From: Prunus persica
Lineage: Eukaryota > Streptophyta > Magnoliopsida > Rosales > Rosaceae
Assembly (NCBI RefSeq): GCF_000346465.2
Contig: NC_034014.1
Span: 22,144,522 to 22,208,521, forward strand
DNA: 64,000 bases
Direction: 5' to 3'
Shown: piece after piece, positions 35,248-46,148 of the stretch
How the letters are laid out: each line of letters begins with the position of its first letter
How positions within the stretch are numbered: the stretch's first letter is position 1
The notes under the pieces: model-generated
What the model was told of the DNA's origin: nothing
Seen by the model: the letters and a program-made list of their open reading frames with translations, nothing else
Database searches by the model: none
Made by a program: the position numbers and the translations under genes

Positions 35248-35699
35248 TTAATTACCTAAAACATGATGGAATTATGAAATAGCAAAAATAATAAATAGTG
35301 ATCAATGAAACGAGGCACGGTGGAGTAAGGTTTACCAGCCCAACATGGTAAACAAGGACAAAAAGACTGCATATAAAGTAGGGACCCATTTCATGCTAAA
35401 AATGCTGGATAAAAAATCATTGTATTGAACTTATTGAATCGATGCGCAATTTGCACGTATTACTTATTTTATATGGCTATTTTAATATTGAAGGTAAATC
35501 ATGGAAACAAATTAAAAGTCCTTGATTTTAGCCATTGTAACTCTTAAATTTTGAATTTGACTTTTAATCTACATAACCAAAAGGTCAAAATGAAGAATAG
35601 AGATTTACATGTCCAAAACATGCACGAGCATAAATATAAAATGTGTTACCTTATTAATAGGAAGACATTATAAATTAATATACCTACATATGCAGAAAA

Positions 35700-36180
35700 C
35701 TCGCAAATCATATTCTTAGCTCATGTTGAGGCATTGGTTGCACATGTTGGTCATTTGTAAGCGGTTGAGAGGGGTTTTTATGAATGTTTCCTTTTAGAGG
35801 GATGCTCTTCAAATCATCTCAGCAATTCAAGGTACATCCATGGCCGGTCTTGTCTAGGCCCAATTGTGAAGGACACCAAGAACTTGTTGTCTCATATCAT
35901 TGGGGAAGGTTATATGCATATCCACCAATGGTGTGGCTTACCGTATTGCTCGCTTTGCACTACATATTGGTTCAAGTAACTTCTAGATTTATTACTGATG
36001 TTTTGTTTGAGGATTGTAATGAGTAGTTTATTATGGGTATGTATCTGGAGGGACGATGGGTGCTCTATCAGGAGCAACGTTCCTTTTTTCACTTGTGGTT
36101 GAGAGGGTAGGCTACATAGCCGGATTATACTTGTGATCATCATATCAATAAAAATACTATCATGTTGCTTGAAAAAAAAA
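35700..36180 (+). pseudogene. LINE 3' fragment: RNase H-like domain and poly-A tail
   Basis: In shifting frames the plus strand reads AVERGFYECF, EGDALQIISAIQG and IHQWCGL, the layout of the C-terminal RNase H-like domain (RVT_3) of plant L1-type LINEs. It ends in a run of A at about 36171-36183. There are several frameshifts and stops. Confidence 0.65.
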
Positions 36181-36675
36181 AAATTAGCTAAAGACTTCTA
36201 ATTTTAGTCACTGTATGAATAGTTGAGATTAAAAATAAACTAGTCCTTAATTACAAATCTTATTGGAGAAGCTCCTGTTCTTAGAATCTCTTTCCGAAAC
36301 ATAGTTTCCTTTTATTTAATGTATAATCATATCGTATGATGATTTTTTTTGGTTTAAAAAATAATAATAATAATAATTACCTTTGGGCCCAAAACAGATT
36401 CATTGGCCCAAAAGGTATAATCATGTCTTGGACTTGAAACGTTTTGAAACCACAGCCAGAGCCCAAGATTGATGTGGTGTTCGTTTAGCCTCTTAGTCAA
36501 TGCTTAACAGTATCCACAAAAAGATTCCAATAACATCATCCCACGTGTCAAATCATATTAATCAAACTCTAAATTTACTTTACGCCGCTCTCACACCCAC
36601 CGGAGCTCCACCTCCAGCTGACCCTCCAGCTGCTACAGCTCTCCAGGAACCAGTTCAGTTCTTCAAACAGCAAAC

Positions 36676-39600
36676 ATGGCAAAGCCCAAATACTTCCATC
36701 TTTCTCTTTCTCTCCTCCTCTTCATCACCATCATCACTTCATCTCCACCGTCACTTGCATCACGACTGTCCAATTTCCCCTCCTCCAGATGGGCCCCACG
36801 CTTCCTGGGCAAGTTCTCAACCTCTTCACCACCAAAACAACCTCAACCACCGAAACGACAACAACAGCAACCACAAATCCGATACGAAACCCGATATTTC
36901 GCTCAGCGTCTTGACCATTTCAGCTTCTCGGATTCCCCGAGGTTCCAACAGCGGTACCTCATCAACACTGAGCACTGGGTGGGCCCACAGCGACTGGGCC
37001 CCATCTTCTTCTACTGCGGCAACGAAGGTGACATCGAATGGTTCGCCGAAAACACCGGCTTCGTCTGGGAAGTCGCCCCCCAATTTGGCGCTATGATCCT
37101 CTTTCCCGAAGTAAGTTTATGTTTGGTTCCCAAGAAAATTACAAAAGAAAAGAAAGAGACCAAAAATTAATTTGCTTTCTGAAATTGGCAGCACCGGTAC
37201 TATGGAGAGTCCATGCCGTATGGGAGTAAAGACGAGGCGTATAAGAATGCCAGTACGCTGTCGTTTCTCACTGCCGAGCAAGCCCTCGCTGATTTTGCCG
37301 TATTAATCGCGGAGCTCAAGCGAAATTTGCGGGCAGAAGGTTGCCCCGTCGTGCTCTTCGGTGGATCCTATGGCGGAAGTAAGTAAATTTGTAAGGCTCT
37401 GTTTTGGTGAAAGTTACTGTTATTTTGGATTTTGTTGAAATTATAAAAATGTGTGATATATTCATTCAATTGCATTAATTGTGTAGAATTAGCACAAATA
37501 GGCAAATGGTCTCTTTGGTGGGATGTCATTTTCATGCTTTGATTTTGAAAACAGTGTTAGCAGCCTGGATGAGGCTTAAGTATCCTCACATTGCAATTGG
37601 TGCACTTGCTTCTTCGGCCCCAATACTTCAATTTGAAGATATTGTGCCACCAGAAACGTTTTACGATATCGTTTCTAATAGTTTCAGGGTAACTTGTGTT
37701 TTTCTTTTCCCTTATTTTTCATGATATATGTGTTTTTGGTGACGAATTATAACCTCCATCTTATATCCCTAGCGCGAAAGCAGCAGCTGCTTTAACACTA
37801 TAAAAGAGTCCTGGGATACATTGGTAACCGAGGGTAAGAAGCAAAATGGCCTTCGTCAGCTGACAAAAACTTTCCATTTATGTCGGTAAGGAATATGTGC
37901 AATTTACTGTATTTGCTTTTATCCTCCTAGTGGTGAATGGAAATGGTCTTTCTTCACTGGCCACTGAGTTTCAGCTGATCAAAGCCATTTTTCAGGGAAC
38001 TAAATAGTACCGATGATCTTGCAAATTGGTTGGAGTCCGCGTATAGTTATTTGGCAATGGTGAACTACCCATATGCTGCTGAATTTGTAATGCCTTTGCC
38101 AGGACACCCGATAAAAGAGGTTAGTTGGTCATTTTCTCGCAGCACAGACATTATTTCGTAGTGAGTATACTAGAAACCTATTATTTGCCAGCCACTCCTA
38201 AATGTGCAAAGGCAATTTTTTTTATATTATTAATCCAGGAAAGGAAAATTCGGAGGTGCATCCAAGTTCCTTTTTTCCACATACCTGGGTGTCTTCTGCA
38301 TATCTATTTCAAGTATAATATTCTGTCTCAAATAATGTAGAAAGTTAGGTTCTGTGCTATTTATTTCTGTTTTGATGATTAAATAATTTCTCTCATTGGT
38401 TTATGTTTTCTTCAACTGCAACGCCATGACAAAAAAAAAGTTTTTTCCAATTAAGTTGTTTGCCAATAATTGCCACTTCCAGTATAGATCTGTTGCTAGC
38501 TTTTGTTATTTGTATCTTATCTTAGGAATTAAGACCAGAAATTAGTCTTCCCTTTTGGGGTTGTGCTGCTTTTGAATAAATGTCTAGCAAGATTTCTGCA
38601 ATGGTTTTTGCTTCTGCTGCAAATCAAAATAGTCATTTAGCTCTTGTAGTAGGTTTGCAGAAAGATCGATTGTTGTCCTGATGGGACTAGCACACTGGAG
38701 CGCATATTTGAAGGTGTAAGCATATTCTATAATTACACTGGACAAGCTAAATGCTTTGAGCTGGAAGATGAATCCGACGTTGGCACGGATGGGTGGAATT
38801 GGCAGGTCTATCAGTGTTACAATGATAGTATTTTCTTTTTTAAATTAAAATACGGTTGAAATTTAGTACTCATAAATTCCTGTAATAGAATGTCTTCTGT
38901 ATTTTCCTTTCTTTTATACAGGCTTGCACAGAGATGGTTATGCCCATGTCTAGTAGCCGGGATGCAAGCATGTTTCAAACCTATGATTATAATCTCTCTT
39001 CTTTTCAAGAGGAGTGCTGGAAGGATCACAATGTGAAACCAAGGCCTACATGGATCACAACAGAATTTGGCGGACATGTAAGAGGATGATGTATTATGAA
39101 TTTATTTATCCTTTCCACTTCAAAGTATATTTTAATAGAGAAGATGATTTTTCTTTTCAAAATAAATCTGCTGCAATGTTACTGGTCTGGCATTATATTT
39201 TGATCAAAATAAATTTGAACACTTTGGGTATAATTTAGATTACTTATTGTCACTTACCATGCAAGAGAAACCTTTAAAAGTAGTTGTTTATTGACCTCCG
39301 ATCTTACAGTGTTTCAAAGTAGTTGTTTTTACATTTATTACAACTTCAATCTTTGAAATCTCGAAATTGAACATTTGAAGCAACTACTTCCTAGAATGTG
39401 GGTAACAACAGCATGTACCTCTAGCTACTTTTTCCTGTTCATTGGTGCTGACATAATCATATGATTCATACCTACTCAAATTGTATAGTTTGATACTGAT
39501 ACTCTTGGGCATCAGGATATTAAGGCCACCTTGAAATCGTTTGGAAGCAATATCATTTTCTCCAATGGCTTATTGGATCCATGGAGTGGTGGCAGGTAAC

Positions 39601-40012
39601 CGTTCTTTTTGTTTGATTCAACAACTGTTGCCATCAAAAGTTCATTATTTGAGTTCTAATGCCTGTTAATGATATCTATCACAGTGTCCTGCAGAATGTA
39701 TCAGAAACTATCGTTGCTCTTGTTGCCGAAGAAGGTATCTTCTACTCTAAACAGTTGGAGCCAACCATGTATCTGTTTTATAGTTGTCATCTGAGAGCAG
39801 AGCACTTGGAAAAAGAAAAAAAATTGCTTGGAAGCCATTAACTGCTCATTTATTTTGTTTTTTGATTATCAGGTGCCCACCACATAGATTTGCGTTTCTC
39901 AAAGAAAGAAGATCCTGAATGGTTGGTAGAGCAAAGGGCAACTGAAATTAAGCTGATAGAAGGGTGGTTAGAGAAATTCTATCAAGAAAGGAAATCAAAA
40001 TTTGACATGTAG
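36676..40012 (+). CDS. Lysosomal Pro-X carboxypeptidase-like serine peptidase (S28)
   Basis: Ten exons (36676-37110, 37192-37378, 37555-37688, 37773-37885, 37996-38119, 38653-38805, 38922-39077, 39516-39595, 39685-39734, 39873-40012), all GT-AG, give 523 residues, the usual size. A signal peptide (about 1-29) is followed by a Pro/Gln-rich linker and the S28 fold. The catalytic serine is in GGSYGG (Ser204), the aspartate in NGLLDPWSGG (Asp455), and the histidine in GAHHIDLR (His480 or 481). Family members remove the residue after a penultimate proline, in lysosome/vacuole or secreted compartments; plant substrates are largely unknown. The first ATG after a C-rich leader is used. An AATAAA at about 40356 may serve polyadenylation. 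PRCP and the sister DPP7 type cannot be fully separated by eye, but PRCP fits better. Confidence 0.95.
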
Positions 40013-40932
40013 AGGTCTCTAAATTTGAATTTGTAAATTCTCAGCCCTCGTTTTTTGTGTGTTTGCACGGCTACCACCACCAAATTTACAACACTTGGGT
40101 GTATATATTGAATCCTCTTTCAAAGGATGCTCTCATTTTAAGAAATGGAAGGACAACTTTGCTGAATTTCGACCACCCCAAAACAGATGTATTGCAGGTT
40201 TGAGTACATGTGCTTCTAGTTGTTGAATCGAGGTTAATCATTTTGGGTGGTTCGTGATTCTTCCCAAATCAATTCAACATGTTGTTGCGTTTGGTCACTA
40301 GAGAAGATTTACTCATATTCTGCACGTCGTTGCTTTGTACTTTTTTTTGTTTATCAATAAAAATATATCGGTATTCTACATTTGTACAAATATTTTATAT
40401 GCTAAGCGCATTTTTCATATTTAATATGAAAAGTCCCACTCACTTAAGGACTTAAAAGTAAATATATGTGGGGACCAAATTTATCTTAGCCATTTGATTA
40501 TATTAAGTTAGATCCAACAGTTGAAACTATTTGACATATTAAAAGGCCAAACCCGTTCGAAAAGTTTCTCTTGAGAAACCCATATTTCGGATTCCCTCAT
40601 CTTCCATTTTTCTCTAATTCATGATTAGCTCAACTCTGCTTTATTCGAATGGTAACATGAAAAAAATTTATTTTTCCTTTTAGAAAATTGATGAGTTTTT
40701 CTTGATGTCAAGGTTTGAAAATGAAGAAGGGAAGTTGGCTGAGAGTAAGAGAACTGTACGTCCTCCTAGGCCAAAAAGGATTTTGGCTAGATCTGGCGAA
40801 AAAAAAAGAAGCCCAATTCTAGATTTGTTTAGTTCTAAATTACGGATGAAGGAAGCAACTTTACCCACAAACTAAAACCCCTAACAATTAAGAAACAACA
40901 TTGCAAGTTAAGATAATGTACTTCAACCAAGT

Positions 40933-41210
40933 TTAGAGATGATTTTTCACACAAACAGTTAAATTTTGTCCCTTCATGGATTGCTCTGATTTGATACTAA
41001 TAAAGTAGAAATTGCGACGTCGTTTTAATTGATACTTATATCGTCCGTAACACATATAATATGGTTCAGCGATGTTACAAGTCTTGAAATCCTTGATGTT
41101 GACTCTTGCCACAGTAGTCTTTCCATTTCTATTATAGAAATCTGCAAAATAGAATGCTTTTATAGCACAAACATGAAGAACATTAGCCTTTGCGTTTCTA
41201 TCGTAGAAAT
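40933..41210 (-). pseudogene. Phytocyanin-like (cupredoxin) exon-2 fragment, copy C, with internal duplication
   Basis: The minus-strand frame is open over 40933-41210. It has an acceptor TTTTCACAG followed by FYDRNAKANVLHV. It then has a second acceptor-like TTTTGCAG at 41142 followed by FYNRNGKTTVARV, FKTCN, YGRYKYQLKRRRNFYFIS, SMKGQNLTVCVK and stop. The two FY.RN starts lie 69 bp (23 codons) apart, an in-frame duplication of the exon start together with its splice acceptor. Copper ligands are missing: Thr replaces His in K-x-N-V, and Ser stands where HC would be. No exon 1 is seen between here and the PR-1 gene. A copper-free early-nodulin-like protein with a distant exon 1 is not excluded. 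Confidence 0.5.
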
Positions 41211-41776
41211 CTGTGAAAATAATTAACAATTCCATTAGATTAGTTAGATATCGTTTTATCAACAATTAATAATAAAAAATGCAAATTCTGTATTACATAT
41301 ATATACAAACTGTGATACGTAGAATTAAATAATTAAGCATGTCATAGATACTGTGAGGATGTGACACGGTATAATTTGTATTATTAATATAATATTTATT
41401 GATATATATTATACTCTAAAAGTGAGAAAATCTAAACTCCATATGCATCGTCCTTTGATATTATAACACGTAAATGGTTTTTATACCATTTAACCGTAAT
41501 ACCATACAATAATTTCTCCACGGCCAGGGTTGCCTCCTAATTTTGTATCCCCATGACCTAATTAAACTGGACTTAATTGAGAAACATAATTACGTTAATT
41601 TGTTATAACTCACTAATGTTGTTAAACAAATTTGCTAAATCTTGACATAACGTAAACCAATACGCAGGCTCATTCAGATATGTCTTCTCCTTATTAACAA
41701 ATTATCAGTTATTCCGTTATCTCTCATTGTTACACACATCCCATTTTCAAGCACCTTGAGAGGCTTCTGGTCAGCT

Positions 41777-41784
41777 TATTTATA
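41777..41784 (+). promoter_or_regulatory. TATA-like element of the PR-1 gene
   Basis: TATTTATA lies 56 bases before the chosen ATG. An earlier in-frame ATG (41756) would be upstream of this box and therefore outside the transcript, which supports the 41840 start. Confidence 0.45.
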
Positions 41785-41839
41785 CAATACGCAAACCCCA
41801 GCAAGGAGCACCATTAATTCCAAAAGAACAAGAAGCTCA

Positions 41840-42358
41840 ATGGGACGCGTAGCGAAGTTCTTATTAGCTTTTCTATGCATCAACATATGGCTGCAAGCCA
41901 CAGAAGCTCTTCGTTTTCAATTCGGTGTCCAAACCGCAAAAGCACATGACTTTTTGAGGGTTCACAACAATGCACGAAAGCAAATAGGGCTTCCGCCATT
42001 GGAGTGGGACGAAAAGCTGGCAGAATTTGCTCGGCACTACGTCAACCTGAGAGCGGCTTCAGGGTGCGGGATGATCCACTCGAACGGGCCCTACGGAGAA
42101 AACATCTTCTGGGGCGGCGGGAAGCAGCTGTGGGGAGGGAGGTTCGCGGTGCAATCGTGGTCTCATGAGAAGAAGTTTTATAATCACAAGACCAATAGTT
42201 GCATCCCTGGGCAGATGTGTGGGCATTATACGCAGATTGTGTGGAAGGACACAAAGCGTGTGGGCTGTGCTCGTGCTGCATGCACAAATGGAGGAGGGCA
42301 GCTCATCATATGCAACTATGATCCTCCAGGGAATTGGCTTGGAGAGAAGCCCTATTAG
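41840..42358 (+). CDS. PR1: Pathogenesis-related protein 1 (CAP superfamily, secreted)
   Basis: An intronless 172-residue protein, typical for basic/acidic PR-1. A signal peptide (about 1-23, ending ATEA) is followed by the CAP domain. Landmarks are HNNARKQIGLPPLEWD (His42), YGENIFWG, GHYTQIVWKDTKRVGCA and CNYDPPGNWLGEKPY. Six cysteines suit the three CAP disulphides. The last 11 residues (PPGNWLGEKPY) fit the CAPE1 pattern PxGNxxxxxPY, the immune peptide cleaved from PR-1 after CNYx. PR-1 is apoplastic, binds sterols and is induced through salicylate signalling. The in-frame ATG at 41756 would add 28 residues before the signal peptide and is rejected. Confidence 0.95.
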   Translation: MGRVAKFLLAFLCINIWLQATEALRFQFGVQTAKAHDFLRVHNNARKQIGLPPLEWDEKLAEFARHYVNLRAASGCGMIHSNGPYGENIFWGGGKQLWGGRFAVQSWSHEKKFYNHKTNSCIPGQMCGHYTQIVWKDTKRVGCARAACTNGGGQLIICNYDPPGNWLGEKPY

Positions 42359-43169
42359 ACGTGATTACGATTTGCATGCAGTTCAACTTATAATTAATTG
42401 GGTTAATTATTGTGTCATTACCAATAATCTTTTAAGAGTTAATTATTACAAGGAGATGATTGAGATGGTGTGCTTTGTGTATGAGATCTTTGCACTTCCA
42501 TTGCTAGGAAAAATGAAGAATATTATGTAAAAAAGTTTACGAAGAAAATCAAAATTGGCCTCACAATCGAAGTGCCGAATAAAACAACAATTATATATTG
42601 CCATGCTTGCAGTGCCATATATATATTCACAATTCAATTAGTGGTTCTGCTGTGAACAAGGGGCAGCAGATTCTAGAGGCAGAAATAAAATCTTGGGTTT
42701 TATTTTTTGGTATCTTGAGCTATGTTGTGGATAGAGGAATCATAAATCTCACTGTTGAAATATATCATCCAGCTGCTGTGATTGATGGACCAGATTGGCA
42801 ATTGTGATGTTCACCATATTTACAGAGTGATGTTTTTGTGTTTATACTAAAAATCTATTTTAGTCACTAAGTTTTCAATTTCATCAATTTTAGTCCTTTC
42901 CGTCAATTTTTTATTATTAAAATTATTAAATAATTCATTTATGTTTGATAAATATATAAATATAGTTATTTTAACATTTTATAAAATCATTTTAATAATA
43001 AAATAAGGTCATTTAAAAGAAACAAACAGCCCAACACTACGAAAATTATAGAATACTATGGTACTCCAACACCACACCGCCCACTGCCCCCCCTCCCTCC
43101 ACAACACAACCCTTCCCCTTTGCCAATTGCAACCCCATACCCAGTCGCCACTTTGAAATCCCCATGCTC
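42359..43169. other. Intergenic 3' of PR-1
   Basis: AT-rich DNA without a recognised gene. An AATAAAAC at about 42579 may be the PR-1 polyadenylation signal. Confidence 0.45.
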
Positions 43170-43515
43170 TGATGCAAGAGCATAGGGGTGGATCAAGATA
43201 GATATTTACTATTTAATTAGTTATTTCATGATATATTATTATTTTCTTATTTAGGTAGTTTTAGGATATCTTTTATTATTTATGAGTGATTTTATAATTA
43301 ATTAGTTTACTTTTGGACCAAGTAGCCTTGGTGCCCAAGTATTGTAAAGCCTATAAATAAGGCTAATGTAATAGTTGTAGAGATATGTTGATGATTAATA
43401 AAATAGTTTATTTGTGGCATGAATTTGTTACGATATATGTGAGTTTGCACTAGCCCTAGATTTCAGTGCTCGTGTATGTGGTTGGTGATCTGTGTCCAGA
43501 CCCCGATCCCCATCA
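43170..43515 (+). repeat. 5' LTR of the mini-Gypsy element
   Basis: Direct repeat of 44335-44679 with about a dozen differences. It contains the TATA box and the adjacent leader. Confidence 0.85.
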
Positions 43516-43747
43516 ATTGGTATCAGAGCTATGGCTTAATATCTGCTTTATCGGGGAGGTTTTTGGATGGAGGGTTGTGTTAACAATTACAACGACAATG
43601 ACATGGAGGAAATTAGGAGGATGCTACGGCAACTTACGGAACGCATTGCTCTCATTGAAGCTCGAACCCAGATAGGTAAGAGTTCTGACGGGGAGGGATG
43701 TGTGAACCTTTATCCGAACCGAGTAGCTCGTATCGACACTTTAAGCC

Positions 43748-44350
43748 GTGGGAGTCTCGACGGGGAGTACAAGGGAGATAGCCCTTTTTCATTATTGCGC
43801 TCCGCTGTGTGAGTTAAGTGAAGAGGGGAACGGTTATTCTCATTGTGTCTTTGAAGGTATAAATGAATTTGGTAATTTTGGTGCATCTTGTTATTCATCA
43901 AAGTTATTAAATTTGGATTTACCTCCAATATTTGATCCTTGCAACTGTGAAAATTGCAATGAAAATTGTTTGGGTGTTCAAAGCAATTTTGATAAGCAAT
44001 TTATTGACCAGAACAGTGAAGAGATGAGAATTGAGAAAACTTTCGAAGATATTATTGATTTTATGAGCATTAATATTTTCACTTGGAAGGTTGCCAAAAA
44101 TCTGGTTGATTTTGTCAATCGGTTGAAGATTCTAGAGAGAAACATTTGCATTGCTAGAGGGAGTAAGAAGGCAAGAATAACGAAATATTCCAAATATCTT
44201 TTTATTTGGAAAGGAAGGTTTCAATTGGATGCTAAAAGATCCATAATTAATATGAAGCAATTGCAGATTCTATTTGGATTTTCCTCAATCAAAGGCTTGA
44301 ATTCGAGGACGAATTCTTTCCAACCATGGGAGTCTAATGCAAGAGCATAG
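43748..44350 (+). CDS. Unrecognised 200-aa ORF inside the mini-Gypsy element
   Basis: An open frame of 200 codons fills most of the interior. It has a Cys-rich patch (FDPCNCENCNENC) and a basic region (RGSKKARITKYSKYLFIWKG), and its last residues run into the LTR. It matches no gag, protease, RT or integrase motif that I know. Its last part contains NSRTNSFQ, so at least the end derives from Gypsy 3' sequence. It may be a chance frame in rearranged retroelement DNA or an ORF specific to this family. Confidence 0.4.
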   Translation: MGVSTGSTREIALFHYCAPLCELSEEGNGYSHCVFEGINEFGNFGASCYSSKLLNLDLPPIFDPCNCENCNENCLGVQSNFDKQFIDQNSEEMRIEKTFEDIIDFMSINIFTWKVAKNLVDFVNRLKILERNICIARGSKKARITKYSKYLFIWKGRFQLDAKRSIINMKQLQILFGFSSIKGLNSRTNSFQPWESNARA

Positions 44351-44679
44351 GGGTGGATCAAGATAGATATTTACCATTTAATTAGTTATTTCATGATATA
44401 TTATTATTTTCTTGTTTAGGTAGTTTTAGGATATCTTTTATTATTTATGAATATTTTATAATTAATTAGTTTACTTTTGGACCAAGTAGCCTTGGTGTCC
44501 AAGTATTGTAAAGCCTATAAATAAGGCTAATGTAATAGTTGTAGAGATATGTTGATGATTAATAAAATAATTTATTTATGGCATGGATTTGCTACGATAT
44601 ATGTGAGTTTGCACTATCCCTAGATTTCAGTGCTCGTGTATGTGGTTGGTGATCTGTGTCCAGACCTCGATCCTCATCA
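44335..44679 (+). repeat. 3' LTR of the mini-Gypsy element
   Basis: Direct repeat of 43170-43515. Its first dinucleotide has changed from TG to TA. Confidence 0.85.
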
Positions 44680-44845
44680 TGCACCCGAACCAAAATTTAA
44701 AATAGCAAACACAAAATAATTATGTGAAGAGGTAGAAATGTGGTTTTGGGTGGGGATTGGTGGTTGGGGTGATGGCTGACCCATCTTCCCCAATGCCCCA
44801 ATCTCTCCCTTCCTTTTTTCATTTTTGTATTTTAAAATATTATTG

Positions 44846-44875
<30 letters not shown>

Positions 44876-44876
<1 letters not shown>

Positions 44877-45174
44877 TAGTCTCTTTGCACAAGCTTCCGC
44901 ACTTGCGAGAGGCTTTTTTTTTAAAAATTTAAATTTATTTTAGAATTAAAAACGATAATAGGTAGCTGTGTCCTATAAAAATAGGATCCATTATCTTATT
45001 TTTATTTTTATTTTTATTTTTTTAATATGCAAAAGTGTGAATTTATTATATTATCCTCATTTAATTAATAATTTCAATTCTTAATGTTTGCATTAACCAA
45101 AGACATTTTATGGTATTTTGAATGTTTTACCATTCTCTACCTTTTACTTTATATATATATATATATATATATGA
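44876..45174 (-). mobile_element. Short non-autonomous Helitron, copy 2
   Basis: On the minus strand it begins TC within a (TA)n stretch, continues AAAGTAAAAGGTAGAGAATGG and ends in a GC-rich hairpin region (CGGAAGCTTGTGCAAAGAG) followed by CTAA, fitting CTRR. Internally it is homologous to 51314-51609. Confidence 0.6.
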
Positions 45175-45561
45175 AAGAATAAGGTCTTGAAAGTGAAACA
45201 TTTAAAATCTTTGAAAATACCCTGAATTAACTAGAAATCTCAAAAAATAAAGTGTAATATAGTTAGGGTAAAATAGTATAACAATATAACTAAAACTAGT
45301 TCAAATGAAAAGAAAAATAGGATAATTACAACCGGTTCAACCGTCTTGACCCACATTCCTTTTTGCTATTTTCTTTTCAAAAAAATTTATTCAATTTGTT
45401 AAATTATAAAATAAAATAAAAAGGCCAATTGGCACACATATTATGCATTAAGTATAATTGCTTAATGAATATTTTAATATTTTTTTAGTATAAAATTGAT
45501 GAAAATGGCTTAAATTGTTGATGTTTTGCAACTCTGTGACAAAATTTTTGAAATTAAAACC

Positions 45562-46140
45562 TAGGGGTGGGCACTCAAACCGGCGAATTGGAAATCCGAA
45601 CCGAACCGCACTGAACCAAATCGAAAAAAAATCGAGTTGATTAAAAAGTCAAAAACCGATCAAAAACCAAACTGGACCGGTTTGGACCGGTTCCGGATCC
45701 GGTTCCATGTCTTCAAAAACCGAACCGGGCCGAACCGAACCGGTGAAACTAAAAAAATATATAATTTTAATATATATTTATATTTAATGCTATATTTTTA
45801 ATTTCACTAAAAAAAACATAATATTTATCCAAGTTCAATGTCAAAATATCTCTCTTTTCTCACTTTAATATTTATTTTTTATATGAAATTGAATAATTTG
45901 TTAATTTTCAAGTAAAAAAAATAATATTTCAGTTGAGAATTGTATTAAAAATCAATTTAAAAAAATAATTTTTATAATCCGGTTCAAAACCGAACCGGAA
46001 CCGAAACCGGTTCAAACCGAACCGGACAGTTTTTGAATTTTTTTTTATTAAAATCGAACCGAACCAAATCGGATGAATAGTATTGGATCGGTTCTAATTT
46101 GAGGCAAAAACCGGTCCAAACCGAACCGTGTCCACCCCTA
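45562..46140. mobile_element. hAT-type MITE, copy 2
   Basis: 579 bp, same family as 28831-29419. It starts TAGGGGTGGGCAC, ends GTCCACCCCTA, and is flanked by an exact 8-bp duplication TTAAAACC (45554-45561, 46141-46148). It has the same CCGGTTCGG-rich subterminal regions and AT-rich centre, and no coding capacity. Confidence 0.9.
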
Positions 46141-46148
46141 TTAAAACC

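Larger units (their letters stand above)
43170..44679 (+). mobile_element. Gypsy-derived mini LTR retrotransposon
   Basis: LTRs of 346 and 345 bp (43170-43515, 44335-44679) start TGATGCAAGAGC (right copy TAATGC) and end CATCA. The left LTR is followed by TTGGTATCAGAGCTATGG, a Met-tRNA primer site. The flanks TGCTC and TGCAC may be a 5-bp duplication with one change. The interior is only about 820 bp. It starts with a gag-like coiled piece (MEEIRRMLRQLTERIALIE) and ends NSRTNSFQPWE, the remnant at the 3' end of Gypsy polyproteins. No protease, RT or integrase is seen. Each LTR has a TATA box (CTATAAATAAGG, about 43351). Confidence 0.85.

Noticed and set aside
36500..37096. 198-codon plus-strand ORF overlapping exon 1 of the S28 peptidase
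   Set aside because: It is a different frame of the peptidase exon; composition (Ser/Pro/His/Asn-rich) is that of a shadow frame. A very long overlapping upstream ORF is possible only if transcription starts before 36500.
42042..42287. Minus-strand ORF across the PR-1 gene, and overlapping plus-strand ORF 42165-42530
   Set aside because: Shadow frames of the PR-1 coding sequence.
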